In this document: one piece after another, positions 17,102 through 26,037 of the stretch
Layout: every line of letters begins with the position of its first letter
Position numbering within the stretch: the stretch's first letter is position 1
Assembly: GCF_013407955.1 (NCBI RefSeq)
Contig: NZ_JACCBU010000001.1
Span: 2,170,001 to 2,234,000 of the forward strand
DNA length: 64,000 nt
Source of the DNA: Microlunatus parietis
GTDB taxonomy: Bacteria > Actinomycetota > Actinomycetes > Propionibacteriales > Propionibacteriaceae
Direction of reading: 5' to 3'
Position numbers and translations under genes: made by a program
Notes under the pieces: generated by a model
Database searches by the model: none
The model's input: only the letters and a program-made list of their open reading frames with translations
Told to the model about the DNA's origin: nothing

Positions 17102-17737
17102 TCAGTCCAACTGCTGGGCGAGTACGGCCAGCTGGGTCCGGTTCTGGCAGTCCAGCTTGGTCATCAGCCGGGACACGTGACCCTTGACGGTGCTCTCGGC
17201 CAGATAGAGCGTACGGGCGATCGCGGCGTTGGAGGCGCCTTCGCCGATCAGCCGGAGCACCTCACGTTCCCGGTCACCAAGATCACCGAGCGCCGGCGAT
17301 GCGGCCGGCTTCGGGCCGTCGGCCAGCGCGACCAGTCGTCGGGTCGCCTCCGGCGAGAGCACATCGGTGCCGGCCGCGGCCGCGCGCAACGCCTCGCTGA
17401 TCGCGGCCACCGGGGCGGTCTTGATCGTGTAACCGCGGGCGCCGGCGGCGAGCCCGCCGAGCAGCGCCTCGTCGGTGTCGAGCGCGGTCATCAAGATCAC
17501 CGCGGGCGGTGGGTCCAGCGCGCCGAGTTCCCGGGTGGCGGCGATGCCGTCGACCCCGGGCATCCGGATGTCCATCAACACGACGTCGGGTCCGGTCCTG
17601 ATCGCCAGGTCGACCGCCTCGGCACCGTCCGCCGCGACGCCGACGACGTCGATCCCGTCCACCCGGCCGAGGGCGTCGCTCAGATAGTCGCGGACGTACG
17701 GGTCGTCGTCGACGATGATCACCGTGAGGCGGGTCAT
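17102..17737 (-). CDS. NarL/LuxR-type response regulator
   Basis: Two-domain regulator of 211 residues. Receiver (1-120): acidic pocket VDDDP, phospho-acceptor D56 in VVLMDIRMPGVDG, switch Thr in LMTALDTDE and Lys in YTIKTAP. The LuxR helix-turn-helix at the C-terminus (about 145-205) shows DREREVLRLIGEGASNAAIARTLYLAESTVKGHVSRLMTKLDCQNRTQLAV. The ATG at 17737 overlaps the stop of the sensor kinase gene as ATGA, so the pair is co-translated. It probably controls its own operon and the nearby ABC-2 exporter, because a shared GTACGAAAGT motif sits before both. It abuts the acyltransferase gene tail to tail. Confidence 0.92.
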   Translation of the reverse strand: MTRLTVIIVDDDPYVRDYLSDALGRVDGIDVVGVAADGAEAVDLAIRTGPDVVLMDIRMPGVDGIAATRELGALDPPPAVILMTALDTDEALLGGLAAGARGYTIKTAPVAAISEALRAAAAGTDVLSPEATRRLVALADGPKPAASPALGDLGDREREVLRLIGEGASNAAIARTLYLAESTVKGHVSRLMTKLDCQNRTQLAVLAQQLD

Positions 17738-18882
17738 CCGGACACCGCCGCAAGCTCGGCCGCGGGCAGGTCCACCCGGACCGCGAAGCCGCCGGACGGC
17801 TCCGGGCCGGTGGTCAACGCGCCGCCGAGCAGCTGACAACGGCTGGCCAGACCGCGCAGGCCGGTACCGGACCCGGAGCCGCGCAGCGCGACGTCCGGCC
17901 CCTCGGTCGGCGCTTCGTTGATCACCGCGAGCCGGACCCGGCCCCGGCCGGCGACGAGTTCGATCATGACCGGGCTCTCGGCCGCGTGCTTGGCCGCGTT
18001 GGTCAGGGCCTCGCGGGCCGCCCGGAGCAGGCAGCTCCGGACCGCGGAACTGATCATGGTGCGGTCGTCACCGTCGTGGTCGGCCAGGGCGACGGGGCGC
18101 CCGAGTCCTTGTTCCTCGGCGACGATTCCGGCCAGTTCCGTGCGCAGGTCCGCCACGGTGCCGGCGCCGTGGTCGGTGGTGGTCGGCTCCCCGGGCCGGG
18201 CGGCGGTGAGGTAGTCCCGCAGCGCGGTCAGGGTCTCCGTCGCCGTACGCTCGATCTCGGACAGGCCGTCCCGGACCGGCGGCTCCGTGACGGCGGCCAG
18301 CTGCCGGGAGCGCAGCACCACCCGGGTGATCCGGTGCGTGATCACGTCGTGCAAGTCGGCCAGCAGCCGTTCCCGCTCGGCCGTGCGGCGTTCCTGTTCG
18401 AGTGCGGCGAGCCGGTCTCTGCGGGCGTCCCCGAGCCGGGACAGCAGCGCGAAGCAGAGGCCGCCGAGCACCGGGGCGATTCCGGCCAGCACCGTGGTCG
18501 GCGACGGATCGGCGTTACCGATCGTGACCAGGCACCACAGCGGCAGCGGCGCCAGCCCCAAGATCAACTCCGGCCGGCTCCGCGACTCACTGATCACCCG
18601 GTTGCTCGCGATCGCCGCGGCGAACGGGATCCAGACGATCAACTGGTGGTCGTACGCCACCTGCCAGCCGGTCGGCAGCCAGGACGCCGCCACCGTCACC
18701 AGCAGCAGGGCCAGCCCGGCGAAGGGCGGGCGCAGGTAACCGACGACCACGACCCCGGCGAGCTGCACCAGGAGCCCGACCACGCCGGTCAGCGGGTCGA
18801 GCTGCGGGAAGATCAACATCGCCGTGACCGAGGAGAGCACGGTCAGCACGGCGAGGCCGATGGAGTAGACCCGCTTGATCAC
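17734..18882 (-). CDS. Two-component sensor histidine kinase (NarL-partner type)
   Basis: Membrane sensor kinase of 382 residues. The N-terminal 150 residues contain five or six hydrophobic helices without a large extracellular loop, as in kinases that sense membrane stress or a transporter partner. A short coiled segment (RDRLAALEQERRTAERERL) leads to the HisKA_3 box LLADLHDVITHRI, where the His of LHD is the phosphorylation site. The HATPase domain has REALTNAAKHA (N box) and GSGTGLRGLASRCQLLGG (G box). The start is GTG 18882. A promoter-like TTGTCC-N17-TAGTGT on the minus strand ends 9 bases upstream, with the shared motif just before its -35 box. Confidence 0.92.
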   Translation of the reverse strand: MIKRVYSIGLAVLTVLSSVTAMLIFPQLDPLTGVVGLLVQLAGVVVVGYLRPPFAGLALLLVTVAASWLPTGWQVAYDHQLIVWIPFAAAIASNRVISESRSRPELILGLAPLPLWCLVTIGNADPSPTTVLAGIAPVLGGLCFALLSRLGDARRDRLAALEQERRTAERERLLADLHDVITHRITRVVLRSRQLAAVTEPPVRDGLSEIERTATETLTALRDYLTAARPGEPTTTDHGAGTVADLRTELAGIVAEEQGLGRPVALADHDGDDRTMISSAVRSCLLRAAREALTNAAKHAAESPVMIELVAGRGRVRLAVINEAPTEGPDVALRGSGSGTGLRGLASRCQLLGGALTTGPEPSGGFAVRVDLPAAELAAVSG

Positions 18883-18890
18883 TCGTTCAC

Positions 18891-18929
18891 ACTAGGGAAC
18901 GGCGCCGGGCCGGACAACCGTACGAAAGT
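18891..18929 (-). promoter_or_regulatory. Promoter and candidate activator site of the two-component operon
   Basis: Minus-strand TTGTCC and TAGTGT are 17 nt apart. Immediately upstream is ACTTTCGTAC (18929-18920), a usual place for a response-regulator activator site. The identical 10-mer lies at 19718-19709, in the gap between the ComB-like gene and the ABC exporter. Confidence 0.5.
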
Positions 18930-18934
18930 AGGGT

Positions 18935-19693
18935 TCAGCTCGCCGGAACGTACGCCTCGCCGTCCAGCACCGGCACCACGTCGCTCGCGCCGGTCTCGGC
19001 CGCCAGTGCGACGTCGGCGGCGAAGCCGGCCGCCGCGAGCTCCCGCCCGCTCGCGCAGTCGGCGAGCGCTGCCGGCAGCCGGTCCCGGACCGCCAGATAG
19101 GCCTCCGCCGCCATCGCGGCCTCGGCTCCGAGCCCGAAGTCACGGCAGCCGTCCAGCACGGCACCGGCGCCCCACAGGTCCTCGACCGCCGGCCGCAGGG
19201 TGCCGTCCGGCCAGCGCTCCCCCGCCGCGACGACCGCCAAGGTCGCTCCGCCTGCCAGGCGCGGCGCCAGCCACCGCCCGACCGCGGCCGCGTTGCGCAG
19301 GCAGGCACCGATCACCGTCGCACCCGAATCCCGGAGCCGGAAGGAGATCGCCGATCCGTTCGGCGATGGCAGCACGATCCGTTCGACGCCGTCGACCGCC
19401 GCCATCGCCGCCGGGGACGGGCTCACCGGGACGGGAAGTTGATCTTGCTCGAACCGGCCCACGGCGAGCACGGCGGCCCGCTCGGCGGCATAGCCGGTGG
19501 CGCGCTCGTCCTGCCAGCGGTACGGATACACGGCGATCCCGCGCTCGACGGCGACGGACAGCGTGGTCGTGAAGGACAAGACGTCGACGACCACGGCATA
19601 GTCGGCGCCGTCGACGATCGCCTCCGCACCGGACGGGCCCCAGTCGAACCGGATCCGCTGGCCGGATTGGCGATGCGCGAGCTGCAGGTCCAT
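18935..19693 (-). CDS. 2-phosphosulfolactate phosphatase-like (ComB family) protein
   Basis: A 252-residue protein with the ComB fold: FDWGPSGAEAI near the start, the conserved AVVVDVLSFTTTLSVAVERG, PVSPSPAAMAAV, IVLPSPNGSAISFRLRDSG, VIGACLRNAAAVGRWL and LWGAGAVLDGC. In methanogens the family removes phosphate from 2-phosphosulfolactate in coenzyme M synthesis; in actinobacteria the substrate is not established, so the name is by fold only. The ATG at 19693 gives the natural N-terminus; upstream residues in the same frame are unlike the family and run under the divergent ABC gene. The start region contains the shared GTACGAAAGT motif. Confidence 0.75.
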   Translation of the reverse strand: MDLQLAHRQSGQRIRFDWGPSGAEAIVDGADYAVVVDVLSFTTTLSVAVERGIAVYPYRWQDERATGYAAERAAVLAVGRFEQDQLPVPVSPSPAAMAAVDGVERIVLPSPNGSAISFRLRDSGATVIGACLRNAAAVGRWLAPRLAGGATLAVVAAGERWPDGTLRPAVEDLWGAGAVLDGCRDFGLGAEAAMAAEAYLAVRDRLPAALADCASGRELAAAGFAADVALAAETGASDVVPVLDGEAYVPAS

Positions 19694-19708
19694 CACCCCA
19701 CCGTAGGG

Positions 19709-19718
19709 GTACGAAAGT
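19709..19718. promoter_or_regulatory. Candidate response-regulator site GTACGAAAGT at the exporter/ComB divergent gap
   Basis: Identical over 10 bases to the site before the histidine kinase promoter (18920-18929). It lies 16 bases before the ComB-like gene start on the minus strand and 85 bases before the ABC ATPase start on the plus strand. Confidence 0.45.
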
Positions 19719-19802
19719 CGCCGCGCCGCACCGACGAACGGAACCCGGACCGGTCCGTCCGCCGCTGTGGCAAGGCCGGTGCGGACCGGCACGCTGTTGA
19801 TC

Positions 19803-20696
19803 ATGATCAAGGTCACCGAACTCGGCAAGCGGTACGGGGAGCGCTGGGCGGTGCGCGACCTCGGCTTCACCGCGCCGTGCGGCCAGGTGACCGGCTTCCT
19901 CGGCCCGAACGGAGCCGGCAAGTCGACCACCCTGCGGATGGTGCTCGGCCTGACCCGGCCGACCACCGGCCAGGCCACCATCGACGGCGCCCGGTTCGCC
20001 GACCTGCCGACACCGGCCCGGACGGTCGGGGCCCTGCTCGACGCGACCACGTTGCCCGACCACCTGACCGGCGAACAGCAGTTGCGCTGGTTCGCCGCGG
20101 CCGCCTCGCTCGACCCGGACCGGATCCCGGTCGTGCTGGACCTGGTCGGTCTCGCCGATCACGGCCGGCGGAAGATCGGCGCCTACTCACTGGGCATGCG
20201 GCAGCGACTCGGGCTGGCCTGCGCACTGCTCGGCGACCCGGCCAACCTGGTCCTCGACGAGCCGGTGAACGGGCTCGACCCGGCCGGAGTGCGCTGGCTG
20301 CGCGAGCTGCTCGCCGGGCTCGCCGACGAGGGCCGTACCGTGATCGTCTCCAGCCACCTGCTGTCCGAGGTACAGCTGCTCGCCGACCGGGTGGTCGTGA
20401 TCGGACAGGGCCGGTTGCTGGCCGATCAGCCGTTGGCGGACCTGGTCGGCGCCTCCTCCACAGTGCGGGTCGGATCGGCCGACAACGACCGGCTCACCGA
20501 GGCCCTGCGGCCGCACGCGACGATCGAGCCCGATCGGCCGGGAACCTTCACGGTGACCGGGCTTGAGCCGGCCGAGATCGGCCGGATCGCTCTCACCGTA
20601 GGGATTCCGTTGAGCGAGCTGTCCCGGATCGGCGGCCTCGAGGAAGCCTTCCTCGCCCTCACCCACGAACACACCCTGACGGAGGCCGGCCGATGA
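19803..20696 (+). CDS. ABC transporter ATP-binding protein (ABC-2 export type)
   Basis: A 297-residue ATPase. Walker A is GPNGAGKST, the signature is YSLGMRQRLGLA, Walker B is NLVLDEP followed by VNGLDPAG, and the switch histidine is in VIVSSHLLSEVQLLADRVVVIG. The C-terminal 75 residues form the extra domain common in DrrA/CcmA-type exporters. It works with the permease that begins in its last codons (ATGA overlap). The ATG at 19803 is preferred; a GTG at 19767 would add 12 residues. Position beside a NarL-type two-component system suggests the pair exports a lipid, antibiotic or peptide whose presence is sensed; the substrate is unknown. Confidence 0.93.
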   Translation: MIKVTELGKRYGERWAVRDLGFTAPCGQVTGFLGPNGAGKSTTLRMVLGLTRPTTGQATIDGARFADLPTPARTVGALLDATTLPDHLTGEQQLRWFAAAASLDPDRIPVVLDLVGLADHGRRKIGAYSLGMRQRLGLACALLGDPANLVLDEPVNGLDPAGVRWLRELLAGLADEGRTVIVSSHLLSEVQLLADRVVVIGQGRLLADQPLADLVGASSTVRVGSADNDRLTEALRPHATIEPDRPGTFTVTGLEPAEIGRIALTVGIPLSELSRIGGLEEAFLALTHEHTLTEAGR

Positions 20697-21469
20697 TCAC
20701 CACGTTGCACGCCGAGCTGATCAAGGTCCGCCACTCGCGGACCCTGCGCGCCGTGCTGGCGATCACGATCGGGCTGTCCCTCGGCATCACCGCCCTGGTC
20801 ACCGCGTTCGGCGGCGCCGCCGTGCTGGCCGAGCACCAGGCCGTCGACGGCGGCGGGAAGTACGAGATCCTGTTCTTCGGCAGCACCTTCGGCGTCTGGG
20901 CCTATGCCTTCTTCGCGGCCGGTTTCGCCGCCGCCGAGTTCCGCAACGGCATGATCAACTACACCTTCGCCGCCACCGCGAACCGGAACCGGGTGCTGCT
21001 GGCCAAAGCGATCCTGGTCGCCGCCGGCGGACTGATCATCGGCAACGTCACGTCGTTGATCAACTTTGCGCTGACCCAGGGAATGCTGGCCGCGACCGGG
21101 CATCCCGCGCTGTGGATCGGCGATCCCGCGCTGCTCCGGGTCCTGCTGGTGTACATCCCGGGCCAGCTGGTGGTCTGGGGCGTCCTCGCCGTGTTCCTCG
21201 GCGGGGCACTGCGGACGACCACGCCGACCGTGTTGATCCTGCTCCTGGGCTCCGCGCTGCCCGTGCTCACCGCCCAGTTCCTGCCCGCCACCTGGGGCGA
21301 GACCGTGCCGCGCTGGATGCCCGGCGCACTGATCGAGAGCCTGGCCGGACTGGCCGTCCCGGGCTCGCCCGGCTACCTGCCGCTGCCGGCCGCGATTCCC
21401 GCGCTCACGGCATGGCTGATCATCTTCGCCGTCGCCGGGTTGCACGGGTACCGCACCCGGGACGTCTGA
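20693..21469 (+). CDS. ABC-2 type transporter permease
   Basis: A 258-residue integral membrane protein with six predicted helices. It begins with the typical short cytosolic segment MITTLHAELIKVRHSRTLR, followed by helices around ITIGLSLGITALVTAF, FGVWAYAFFAAGFAAAEFRNG, ILVAAGGLIIGNVTSLINFAL, VLLVYIPGQLVVWGVLAVFLGGAL, VLILLLGSALPVL and AIPALTAWLIIFAVAGLHGY. The FRNGMINYTFA loop after helix 2 is the usual coupling region. Its start overlaps the ATPase stop by four bases, so the two are made together. The gene ends four bases before a convergent membrane-protein gene. Confidence 0.9.
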   Translation: MITTLHAELIKVRHSRTLRAVLAITIGLSLGITALVTAFGGAAVLAEHQAVDGGGKYEILFFGSTFGVWAYAFFAAGFAAAEFRNGMINYTFAATANRNRVLLAKAILVAAGGLIIGNVTSLINFALTQGMLAATGHPALWIGDPALLRVLLVYIPGQLVVWGVLAVFLGGALRTTTPTVLILLLGSALPVLTAQFLPATWGETVPRWMPGALIESLAGLAVPGSPGYLPLPAAIPALTAWLIIFAVAGLHGYRTRDV

Positions 21470-21472
21470 GGA

Positions 21473-22063
21473 TCAGCCTCCGGACGGCGGGTAGCCCTGC
21501 GACGGCGGGGCCTGCGGCGGCTGCCGCTGTTGCGGCTGCTGGGTCTGCTGGGGTTGCTGCGGCGGCTCGGGCGGCAGCGCGCGCTGGGGCTGGGGCTGGG
21601 CGGGCGACGGTCCGGGCCCTTGCTGTTCGTACGCCTGTTGCTGCTCGGACCCATGCTGCTGTCCGTACCCCTGCTGCTGGTCGTACCCCCGCTGCCCGTA
21701 TCCCTGCTGCCCCGGCCCCTGCTGCCCGGGCCCCTGCTGGGATCCCTGCGGCGGGTACGGGCTCGCGGCCGGACGAGGCGGCGCCGGTGCGGCGGGAGGC
21801 TGCTTCGGCCGGCTCTCCGGCCGGACCGCGATGACCAGCGCGGAGAGCAGCACGACCATGGCCAGGTAACCCCGCGCGTCGTCCTCGTCGGAGTCGAACA
21901 CGAAGAAGATGATCACGCCGGCGCCGATGATGCAGATCACCCCGGCGATCGACCGCAGCACTCTCACCCCCGGCAGCAGATAGGCCGCCAGGGTCGCCAG
22001 CACGCCCAGCAACGCCAGGCCGGCTACGGCGATCTGGATAATCGGCGCATCGAACACGATCAC
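21473..22063 (-). CDS. Membrane protein with Gln/Pro-rich C-terminal tail
   Basis: A 196-residue protein. Residues 1-80 carry three hydrophobic segments (IIQIAVAGLALLGVLATLAAYLL, IAGVICIIGAGVIIFFVF and LAMVVLLSALVIAV) separated by the acidic DSDEDD loop. The remaining 115 residues are a disordered tail rich in Pro, Gln, Gly and Tyr with repeated QQGPG, GYGQ and PPQ units. I do not recognise a functional domain. Such tails are common on actinobacterial envelope proteins facing the cytosol. It lies 54 bases downstream of the TAP-like hydrolase start region's opposite end, in the same direction, but no shared function is evident. Confidence 0.7.
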   Translation of the reverse strand: MIVFDAPIIQIAVAGLALLGVLATLAAYLLPGVRVLRSIAGVICIIGAGVIIFFVFDSDEDDARGYLAMVVLLSALVIAVRPESRPKQPPAAPAPPRPAASPYPPQGSQQGPGQQGPGQQGYGQRGYDQQQGYGQQHGSEQQQAYEQQGPGPSPAQPQPQRALPPEPPQQPQQTQQPQQRQPPQAPPSQGYPPSGG

Positions 22064-22117
22064 ACTCCTGTCATCCGAGGACGATGCCGAACCCTACCGG
22101 CCCGGGTGTTCACCCGG

Positions 22118-23842
22118 CTACTGGTTCAGCCGCGAGATCCGCTCCCCGAGCAGCAGGGCGAGCACGCTGTCGACGACCCGGACCAGCGAACCGCCGCCGT
22201 CTCGATGATCATCGAGGTAGTCGTCCACCGGACCCTCGACCGGGTGGAGCTTCTCCTCCAGCGGCAACGGCACCGAGGAGCAGATCGCCTCGTCGGTCGC
22301 CGAGCCGTGGATCAGGAAGTTGTTCACCACCCCGTCGACGCAGTAGTTGCCCTGGAGCGCGTACTGACCGTGGAACGGGCTGTCGTCCACCCGGACCACG
22401 TTGACGCCCGGCGCCTTGCGGACCGCCTTCATCGCCTGCTCGTAGGAGGTCTGCGGATCGAACTCGCCCTGCACGACCAGAATGTCGTCGCGCACCTCGC
22501 GCGGCAGTTCCGGCAGCTCCTGCAGCGGCTCATCGGTCCACGGGCCGCACACCTCGCTCAGCCCGTATTGCCAACCACCGTAGGGATACCTCGGGCCCTG
22601 GCGATCACTGAGCCGCTTGTACCACTCGGTCGTCTCGGTCGGCTGATCGCCGCAGGCGACCGCGAACCGGGTCAGCGGGGCCGGCAGGTAGTCGTCCTGC
22701 CCGAGGTTGTTCTTGATCACCAACGCCCGGGTCAGTTTCGCCGCCGGGACGCCGAACCGGTCCTGCGACACCCGGTCGAGCACGGCCCGGTCGGCCTCCG
22801 ACACCGCGATGCCGTCCAGCGCCTCCTCGTCGGCGGCCATCGACGCGACGACCAGCAGGGTGAGGATCCAGCCGATCTGGCTGCCGTTCCCGATGAACAT
22901 CGCGTCGTAGCTGTTGCCGTCGATGCCGTACTCGGCGGCGACCTCGCGGCCGCGCTCGACCGCCTCCTGCGCCTCCTCGACCGTGTCGCCGAAGACCTCC
23001 GGCGCGATCCGGTTCGCCCAGGGCAGGAAGACGTCGTCGATCTGCCGCTGCCCCATCCGCGGGAAGTCCTCGAAGTCAGCCATCAGCCGGCCCTGCCAGT
23101 CGACATTGGAGTCCAGCACCATCCGGCCGGCGTGCTCGGGGAACATCGAGGCGTACTTCGCACCGAGCCAGCTGCCGTACGAATAGCCGATGTAGTTGAT
23201 CTTGTCGACGCCGAACAGGGTCCGCAGCAGATCAAGATCGTGAGCGGTCTGCCAGGTCGTGATGTAGGGCGTGACGGCCTGGCTCTGGCAGGCCTCGGCG
23301 ACGGCCCGGGCGGCCTTCTGGTTCTCCGCGATCGACTCGGGCGAACGATCCCGGGCATCCAGCGGCCCGTCCGGCAGCCGGCCGACCGGTACCTCGCAGG
23401 TCAGCATGTCCTTCGGCAGTTCCTCGTACGAGCCGAGCCGGCCGGTGCCGCGCGGGTCCATCCCGACCAGGTCGTAGCCGACGTTGAGGTCGGGCTGCAG
23501 TTCGGCCAGTGCCGCCGGCAGGTCGGTCCCCTGGCCGCCCGGCCCGCCCGGGTTGGTCACCACGATGCCGCGGCGGCCGTCCGCGCCGGTCGCGACGACC
23601 CGGCTGACCTGCACCGTCAGGTCGTCCCCGGCGGCCGGTTCCGCCCAGTCGCGCGGCACAGTCATCAGGGCGCACTCGACCGGGACGGCGGCCTCGAAGC
23701 CGCACGCACCCCAGTCGAGTTTCTGTTCCGTGTAAGGAGAAGAGGCGGTCTTGGCCGTGGCCGGCAGTGCCGTGGCGGCGATCATGGATAGAGTCGCGAT
23801 CGTGGCCAGGCCCGCAGTCACACCGGTCTTCCAGCGAGGCAT
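22118..23842 (-). CDS. Secreted alpha/beta hydrolase, tripeptidyl-aminopeptidase (TAP-like) family
   Basis: A 574-residue exported serine hydrolase. The signal peptide ends near ATALPATA (about residue 30). The alpha/beta fold core begins with GIVVTNPGGPGGQGTDL (oxyanion HGGPG-like loop), YDLVGMDPRGTG and the nucleophile elbow IGYSYGSWLGAKYASMFPEH. The C-terminal TAP-like region has VVQGEFDPQTSYEQA (catalytic Asp) and DDSPFHGQYALQGNYCVDGVV (catalytic His and the conserved Cys). In streptomycetes such enzymes (Tap, SlpD/E) trim peptides outside the cell. A paralogue is at 29550. The ATG at 23842 follows GCAGGGAT. Confidence 0.9.
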   Translation of the reverse strand: MPRWKTGVTAGLATIATLSMIAATALPATAKTASSPYTEQKLDWGACGFEAAVPVECALMTVPRDWAEPAAGDDLTVQVSRVVATGADGRRGIVVTNPGGPGGQGTDLPAALAELQPDLNVGYDLVGMDPRGTGRLGSYEELPKDMLTCEVPVGRLPDGPLDARDRSPESIAENQKAARAVAEACQSQAVTPYITTWQTAHDLDLLRTLFGVDKINYIGYSYGSWLGAKYASMFPEHAGRMVLDSNVDWQGRLMADFEDFPRMGQRQIDDVFLPWANRIAPEVFGDTVEEAQEAVERGREVAAEYGIDGNSYDAMFIGNGSQIGWILTLLVVASMAADEEALDGIAVSEADRAVLDRVSQDRFGVPAAKLTRALVIKNNLGQDDYLPAPLTRFAVACGDQPTETTEWYKRLSDRQGPRYPYGGWQYGLSEVCGPWTDEPLQELPELPREVRDDILVVQGEFDPQTSYEQAMKAVRKAPGVNVVRVDDSPFHGQYALQGNYCVDGVVNNFLIHGSATDEAICSSVPLPLEEKLHPVEGPVDDYLDDHRDGGGSLVRVVDSVLALLLGERISRLNQ

Positions 23843-23932
23843 ATCCCTGCTTTCGTGTCGGAGTCGTCGCCGACACTATCGACCATCGCGCACCACCGGC
23901 GACGGGCAACGCCGGGGCCGCGGTGATCAAAT

Positions 23933-25090
23933 TCACGACTTGAGCAATTGGCGCGCCATCACGATCCGCTGTACCTGGTTGGTGCCCTCGTAGATCTGGG
24001 TGATCTTGGCGTCCCGCATCATCCGCTCGACCGGATAGTCCTTCGTGTAGCCGTACCCGCCGAGCAACTGCACCGCGTCGGTGGTGATCTCCATCGCGAC
24101 GTCGGAGGCGAAGCACTTGGCGGCCGCACCGAAGTAGGTCAGGTCGGCGTCCTCGCGCTGCGACTTGGCCGCCGCCGCGTAGGTCAACTGCCGGGCCGCC
24201 TCCAGCTTCATCCCCATGTCGGCGATCATGAACTGGATGCCCTGGAAGTCCGCGATCGCCTTGCCGAACTGGGATCGCTCCTTGACATAGCCCGCGGCGA
24301 AGTCGAGCGCGCCCTGGGCGATCCCGATCGCCTGCGCGGCGATGGTGACCCGGGTGTGATCAAGCGTGCGCATCGCGGTGGCGAAGCCGGTGCCGGGCTC
24401 GCCGATCAGGCGGCTGGCCGGCACCCGTACCTGATCAAGGTAGACCTCGCAGGTCGGTGAGCCCTTGATCCCGAGCTTCTTCTCCGGCGCGCCGAAGGAC
24501 ACTCCATGATCATTCTTCTCGATCACGAACGCACTGATGCCACGGCTGCGGGCGTCGGGAGCGGTGACCGCGAACACCGTGTAGAACTCCGAGACGCCGG
24601 CGTTGGTGATCCATCGCTTCACCCCGTTCAGCACGTAATGATCACCGTCGGCGACCGCCCGGGTCTTCATCGACGCCGCGTCCGAACCGGCCTCCGGCTC
24701 GGAGAGACAGTACGAGAACATCGCCGCCCCGGACGCCACCGGCGGCAGGTAGGCCTGCTTCAGCTCGTCGCTGCCGGAGAGCAGGATCGGCATCGTGCCC
24801 AGCTTGTTGACCGCCGGGATCAGCGACGACGAGGCGCAGGCCCGGGCCACCTCCTCGATCACGATCGCCGTCGCCAGCGCGTCCGCGCCGACCCCGCCGT
24901 ACGACTCCGGCACGTGCGGGGCGTGGAAGTCGGAGGCCCGCAGCGCGTCGTACGCGGCCTGCGGGAACGTCGCCGTCTCGTCCACCTCGGCCGCATTCGG
25001 CGCGACCTTGGCGTCGCACACCTCGCGGACCGCCGCCCGGAACGCCTCGTGCTCCTCCGTCGGGGTGTAGATCTCACTGAAGTCGGTCAC
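23933..25090 (-). CDS. Acyl-CoA dehydrogenase
   Basis: FAD flavoenzyme of 385 residues catalysing alpha,beta-desaturation of acyl-CoA. Hallmarks are FSYCLSEPEAGSDAASM (flavin/substrate site), VLNGVKRWITNAGVSEFYTVFA, FGKAIADFQGIQFMIADM and the C-terminal QLLGGYGYTKDYPVERMMRDAKITQIYEGTNQVQRIVMAR, where the Glu of YEGTN is the usual catalytic base of short-chain members. Chain-length specificity is not certain. GTG 25090 (VTDFSEIYTP) is used; GTG 25099 is an alternative. Any longer start would collide with the divergent hydrolase at 25170. No ETF or enoyl-CoA hydratase gene is nearby. Confidence 0.92.
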   Translation of the reverse strand: MTDFSEIYTPTEEHEAFRAAVREVCDAKVAPNAAEVDETATFPQAAYDALRASDFHAPHVPESYGGVGADALATAIVIEEVARACASSSLIPAVNKLGTMPILLSGSDELKQAYLPPVASGAAMFSYCLSEPEAGSDAASMKTRAVADGDHYVLNGVKRWITNAGVSEFYTVFAVTAPDARSRGISAFVIEKNDHGVSFGAPEKKLGIKGSPTCEVYLDQVRVPASRLIGEPGTGFATAMRTLDHTRVTIAAQAIGIAQGALDFAAGYVKERSQFGKAIADFQGIQFMIADMGMKLEAARQLTYAAAAKSQREDADLTYFGAAAKCFASDVAMEITTDAVQLLGGYGYTKDYPVERMMRDAKITQIYEGTNQVQRIVMARQLLKS

Positions 25091-25169
25091 GCTGGACACA
25101 CTAAACCGGGGCGATGAGTTTCCGGCACGGGCCGAGTCGGTAACGACAACCGCTAAGGAAGGAAGCCAG

Positions 25170-26033
25170 ATGTCCGAACCGAAGTCCTTCACGCTGGACG
25201 TACCCGGTGCCGTGCTGCACTACGACGTCCGGGAGAGCGACAGCACCGAGCCGCCGCTGCTGCTGATCGGCTCGCCGATGGACGCCGTCGGGTTCACCAC
25301 CCTCGCCGGCCATTTCGCCGACCGCACCGTGGTCACCTACGACCCGCGCGCGGCCGGCCGCAGCCGGCGCACCGACGGCGCCGCTCGGACCACGCCGGAC
25401 GAGCACGCCGACGACCTGCACCGGCTGATCGACGCCGTCGGCGGCGGGCCGGTGGACATCTTCGCGAGCAGCGGCGGTGCCGTGAACGGACTGGTCCTGG
25501 CCGCACGGCATCCCGAACAGGTCCGCACGCTGGTCGCCCACGAGCCGCCGGCGACCCAGGTGCTGCCGGACCGGGCCGCCGCGCTGGCTGCGGTGACCGA
25601 CATCAACGAGACGTACCTGAAGAGCGGGATGGGCCCCGCGATGGCGAAGTTCATCATGCTGGTCAGCCACCAGGGCGAGATCCCCGCCGACTTCCCGCAG
25701 TGGCCGGTCGACCCGACGCAGTTCGGCCTGCCGACCGAGGACGACGGCACCCGCGACGACGCGCTGCTCGGCCAGAACATGATCGACTGCAACTATTACG
25801 AGCACGATTTCGACGCCCTGCGCGCCGCTCCGGCCCGGATCGTCGTCGCCGTCGGCGAGAAGACCGGCGCAGCTCTCCCGCGCCGTACCGGAGAGATCGT
25901 GGCCGAGCGGATCGGGCAGCGGCCGGTGATCTTCCCCGGCGACCACGGCGCGTTCATGGGCGGCGAATACGGCATGCCGCCCGGCGAGCCGGACGCGTTC
26001 GCGGCCAAGCTCCGCGAGGTCCTCGCGGGCTGA
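25170..26033 (+). CDS. Alpha/beta hydrolase
   Basis: A 287-residue cytoplasmic hydrolase. LLLIGSPMDAVGFTTLAGHFADRTVVTYDPRAAGRS gives the first strands and oxyanion region, DIFASSGGAVNGLVLAARHP is the nucleophile elbow with Ser in the SSGG turn, IVVAVGEKTG is the acid strand, and FPGDHGAFMGG provides the catalytic His. Members of this group include small esterases and aryl-ester or haloperoxidase-like enzymes; the substrate is not evident. The ATG at 25170 has AAGGAAGGAAG upstream. It ends 4 bases before a convergent TetR gene and is divergent from acyl-CoA dehydrogenase. Confidence 0.85.
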   Translation: MSEPKSFTLDVPGAVLHYDVRESDSTEPPLLLIGSPMDAVGFTTLAGHFADRTVVTYDPRAAGRSRRTDGAARTTPDEHADDLHRLIDAVGGGPVDIFASSGGAVNGLVLAARHPEQVRTLVAHEPPATQVLPDRAAALAAVTDINETYLKSGMGPAMAKFIMLVSHQGEIPADFPQWPVDPTQFGLPTEDDGTRDDALLGQNMIDCNYYEHDFDALRAAPARIVVAVGEKTGAALPRRTGEIVAERIGQRPVIFPGDHGAFMGGEYGMPPGEPDAFAAKLREVLAG

Positions 26034-26037
26034 CCGG

